Shown: one piece after another, positions 61,034-64,000 of the stretch
How positions within the stretch are numbered: position 1 is the first letter of the stretch
Layout of the letters: every line of letters begins with the position of its first letter
NCBI RefSeq assembly: GCF_001619985.1
Contig: NW_017264196.1
Coordinates: 2,108,001 to 2,172,000, forward strand
Length of the DNA: 64,000 bases
Source of the DNA: Xylona heveae TC161
Taxonomy: Eukaryota > Ascomycota > Xylonomycetes > Xylonales > Xylonaceae
Direction: 5' to 3'
Notes under the pieces: model-generated
The model's database searches: none
The model's input: only the letters and a program-made list of their open reading frames with translations
Told to the model about the DNA's origin: nothing
Position numbers and translations under genes: made by a program

Positions 61034-61562
61034 TGGGTACATTGTACATTTTTGTAAAGTTTTTGGATTTGGGGGGTATACTCGTGTAAAAAGTCATATT
61101 ATTCTTTTTTGTATCCTTCGCCTGCTCCCCTCCTTGTCAACTACCTTAGGTACGTACAGCTGAATGTGAAACAGTATAATTGTATAGCACATTCGATACC
61201 TTACACGATCGATTAAACACATGATACATCCCACACCCCATCAACACATTCCCGGACCAAATGCTGTTCTGAAACTTTTTTGAATTGAATGCATCTATTA
61301 TGCCGCCCAATCTAAATATGCGCTACTCGATAAAGGAGCAGGGAATTTCTAACGCTAGATTATATGCGGAATGCGGTTTCGAAAAAGAAAGGGACATTGC
61401 CTCCTGCGTGAAACCAAGAACAGGGGTGTAAAAAAAGTAAAAAAAATAAAAGAGAAGAAAAAGAAAAATCCGAAGACGCGCCTATCATATTACATGCTGC
61501 ACGAATACAGCAAGAGGAAAAATTATGCAGAAAAAAAAAGAAAAATGAAAGAAGATAATAAG

Positions 61563-61592
<30 letters not shown>
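61563..61592. repeat. Poly-A run of 30 bases
   Basis: It lies just beyond the ABC transporter stop codon; read on the minus strand it is a T-run in the 3' UTR. Its length may be unreliable in the assembly. Confidence 0.9.
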
Positions 61593-61595
<3 letters not shown>

Positions 61596-61607
61596 CAATC
61601 CACCACT

Positions 61608-64000
61608 TCATTCCTCCTTCTTCTTGCCCCGGGACTTCTTGGGCACACGGGCAAGCCAGTAGAGGAAGAGGGCGGCGGCAATGTTGAAGATAACATAGAC
61701 CCACATGAGGCCAAAGTTCCTCCAACGATCGCTAAAGTCGGAGCTGACCTGCTTCAAGAAAATGTTTGTTTCGGAAACCTGGCAGAAATTGCAGCCGCTC
61801 GTCGCGTCTGGGTTCGTCAGATATCCGCCAAAACCGCGAATGTAATCTTTCATGTACTGGCCACAACTTTGACCCGAAAGGGGTTCAAAGTGAACCAGTT
61901 CAATGTCTGAGCACACGACTTTCGTGTTGCCCACACCAGTTGATAAAATGCCGCTCACCATATAGGTAAACGGGGAGACGCGATACATGAAGATCCAGAA
62001 ACCAGGAAGAACTGTTGGACCAGCAAGAACACTGTTTGCACAAAACGTTAGCTTGATATATCTAATGACAGAAAAAAATTCCACATTCGGGGAAACGTAC
62101 CCGCAAAAGATCAAAGTCAATGAGAATAGAAGCTGAGCGACATTTCCTGCGGTTTCGGCAAGCTCAATACCAGCGACAATCATGTGTGTAAAAGTCGAGG
62201 TAAACAAGAGGAACACCCAGATGTAGAGGAACATCAGAGCCCCGCGTTCGTGGACGGCATGCGTAGGGATTGCGTTGCGATACATGCCAATCGGATAATA
62301 CCAACAGAAGAACATGATAACAGCCATGAGAGTTTGCCAGGGCAACTCAACAAGAATATTGGAGAGCATAAAGGCTTTCCATGAATAGCACTTGGCTGGC
62401 CGTTCACGAGCTTCATAAAGCGCGCGCTGAGTGACAAAATGTGGCATGATCTGCTGAACCAGATTACCGAAAATGGTCATCAACATGAAAATGGCGAACA
62501 TTTGGTTTTGCAATCCTTGCATGCTGTTTGGGGCATTGAAGAATGAGAAACCAATAAAAAGAGCCTATATCGAACAGAAAAGTCAGAAAGACGCCCATTC
62601 ACAGTCAAACACCTTGCATCTGGCCAAGAGACTTACGGTGAAAATACATAGAGCGAGCTTCGAGTAAATGTAGTTGGGAGTCCTCCAGTACTGAGAAAAC
62701 ACACGTTTACTGCATTCCATGAATTGCTCCGAGAAAGGAGCAGCAAACTCCCGATAGCTGAGCTTGTCAGACGTCGAAAAAACAGGCGAAGCAGTCTTTG
62801 GGAGCTCTTCCTTCATCTCAGCAAGTTGGCGCTTAACATCAGCATGCTCTGGGCTCTCGTTCCAGACCACGGGCCAATCAACATCGCTGTGTGAACCCGG
62901 TGCTGCGCCGATAACTTCCAACATCCATTCAGCAGGGTTTGCCGTAGGCGGGCAGGGCGAGGCGCCATTTTTCTCGAAATAGTTTGTCAGGGTAGACGAG
63001 TTCTTGCCAATTTCACCAAAGTAGACAGTCCTTCCTCCTTTGGCGAGGAACAAGAGACGATCAAATCGCTGAAACAGCATGGCCGAAGGTTGGTGGATGG
63101 TACACAAAATAGCTTGACCGTGTTTGGTAAGCTTCTCCATGAGATCACAAATAGACCATGATGTTTGACTGTCCAGACCCGAAGTAGGTTCATCCAGAAA
63201 GAGGAGGAGCTGAGGCTTGGCAACCAGTTCGACGGCAATCGTAAGACGCTTGCGTTGTTCGACATTGAGACCTAGAAGTAAGGGAAGTAATGAGTATGGG
63301 CACCGGTGCAATCAGGAGTTTCGCAGAAATCGGGTTTACATACCTTCACCTGGCACACCAACGACGGCATCGGCATATTCTTCCATCTCCAGAAGTTTAA
63401 TGACCTCAGTGACATATGCCAGTTTTTCAGCTCGTGGCGTACTAGCGGGCTGGCGGAGAAGTGCGCTGAAATTAAGAGCCTCTCTAACGGTGCTTGTGGC
63501 AAGGTGTAGATCTTGCTGTTGAACATAACCAGTTTTACGTTGGAAGGATGCATCGCGATGTTGACCATCTACTAGCATCTCACCCGAAACAACTCCCATG
63601 GTTACACGCGTAGCGAGTACGTCTAGAAGCGTTGTTTTGCCGGCGCCCGAAACACCCTGATTGTATTACATTTTAGCGATAGATTGTTAAAAATGACCAT
63701 TCGAGGAGCTCTCACCATCAAAGCGGTCAGTGTTCCAGGTTTGACCCATCCATCCACATTATCCAAGATTCTTCGAGGTTGGCCCTTGATCTTGATGTCG
63801 TAGCACACATCTGACCAGTGGAAAACGGCAGTTTGTTTCTGGATCGTGGCAACGGCGTCTTCTGAGCCATGTCCGCCTTTTTCAACTGCTGCGCCAGGAG
63901 AGGTTGCCACATGCTCCGCCGATTCTTCATCATCGACAGACCGTTTCTTCGTGACTGCCGATTTGTGGCCCCGTCGGAACAGAAGAACTTCACCCTTTGA
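61608..64000 (-). CDS. PDR-type ABC transporter (ABCG), C-terminal half; 5' end outside window
   Basis: This is the second half of a full-size (NBD-TMD)2 pleiotropic drug resistance transporter in the plasma membrane. Exons, 5' to 3', are >64000-63716, 63656-63344, 63271-62637, 62564-62101 and 62031-61608. The linker to NBD2 carries [25 protein letters not shown]. Walker A is GVSGAGKTT, the Q-loop region is [10 protein letters not shown], the signature is LNVEQRKRL, Walker B is [13 protein letters not shown], and the switch is CTIHQPS. TMD2 follows with about six hydrophobic spans and PDR-typical [14 protein letters not shown]; the tail is [10 protein letters not shown]. The last intron (69 nt) is a multiple of three and stop-free; the spliced form restores LIFCGVLAGP. 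It is probably the exporter or self-protection pump of the neighbouring polyketide cluster. Confidence 0.93.

Larger units (their letters stand above)
59988..61607. other. AT-rich convergent intergenic region (SDR / ABC transporter 3' ends)
   Basis: 1.6 kb, clearly more AT-rich than the flanks, without gene, terminal repeats or transposase motifs. It holds a heptamer repeat, a (TA)n run and a 30-A tract (listed). It could be a decayed repeat or mutation-affected DNA, but nothing identifies a family. Confidence 0.55.

Noticed and set aside
61371-61910. 179-codon Lys-rich frame antisense to the transporter tail
   Set aside because: Made largely of A-runs and the reverse of a real exon.

Overview
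This is nuclear DNA from a filamentous ascomycete, most likely Eurotiomycetes (Aspergillaceae/Trichocomaceae-like). The evidence is compact genes with short GT-AG introns (mostly 50-120 nt), a highly reducing iterative polyketide synthase, an AflY/questin-oxidase-type protein, and typical filamentous-fungal versions of ABP1, AMP deaminase and RAD17. Exon joins were worked out by eye from frame, splice sites and family alignment from memory. Almost every model closes with a total length divisible by three. I recognised no transposon, virus-like element, rRNA or tRNA.

Left end (1-12.6 kb), pyrimidine salvage/catabolism block: the 3' end of one PRPP synthetase, a complete second PRPP synthetase of another class, a methylmalonate/malonate-semialdehyde dehydrogenase-family enzyme without a clear mitochondrial presequence, uracil phosphoribosyltransferase (-), URC4 (DUF1688) and URC1 (GTP-cyclohydrolase-II-like). 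UPRT, URC4 and URC1 are the known core of the fungal/bacterial URC (uracil catabolism via UMP) route. The PRPP synthetases could supply the co-substrate of UPRT, and the semialdehyde dehydrogenase could take the three-carbon product to acetyl-CoA. The block therefore reads as an extended URC cluster. Dense GATA motifs in the UPRT/URC4 and URC1 upstream regions fit nitrogen-regulated expression.

Middle (13-45 kb), mostly housekeeping: a secreted PEBP-family protein, ABP1 with ADF-H and two SH3 domains, a large F-box protein with an RS-rich tail, an HNH-nuclease-domain protein, RAD17 checkpoint clamp loader, an unknown 528-aa protein, a HECT_2/UBE3D-like E3, an orphan questin-oxidase-like protein, AMP deaminase with a long C-terminal tail, and a one-exon membrane-anchored protein of the type labelled 'modin'.

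Right end (45-64 kb), biosynthetic gene cluster: a complete HR-PKS (KS-AT-DH-cMeT-ER-KR-ACP, no release domain), a 2-oxoglutarate/Fe(II) dioxygenase, a secreted BBE-type FAD oxidase, a short-chain dehydrogenase, and the C-terminal half of a PDR-type ABC transporter that runs off the window. The PKS would make a reduced, methylated polyketide, the three oxidoreductases would tailor it and the transporter would export it; the product is unknown. A degenerate four-copy repeat lies in the divergent promoter of the oxidase and the dehydrogenase.
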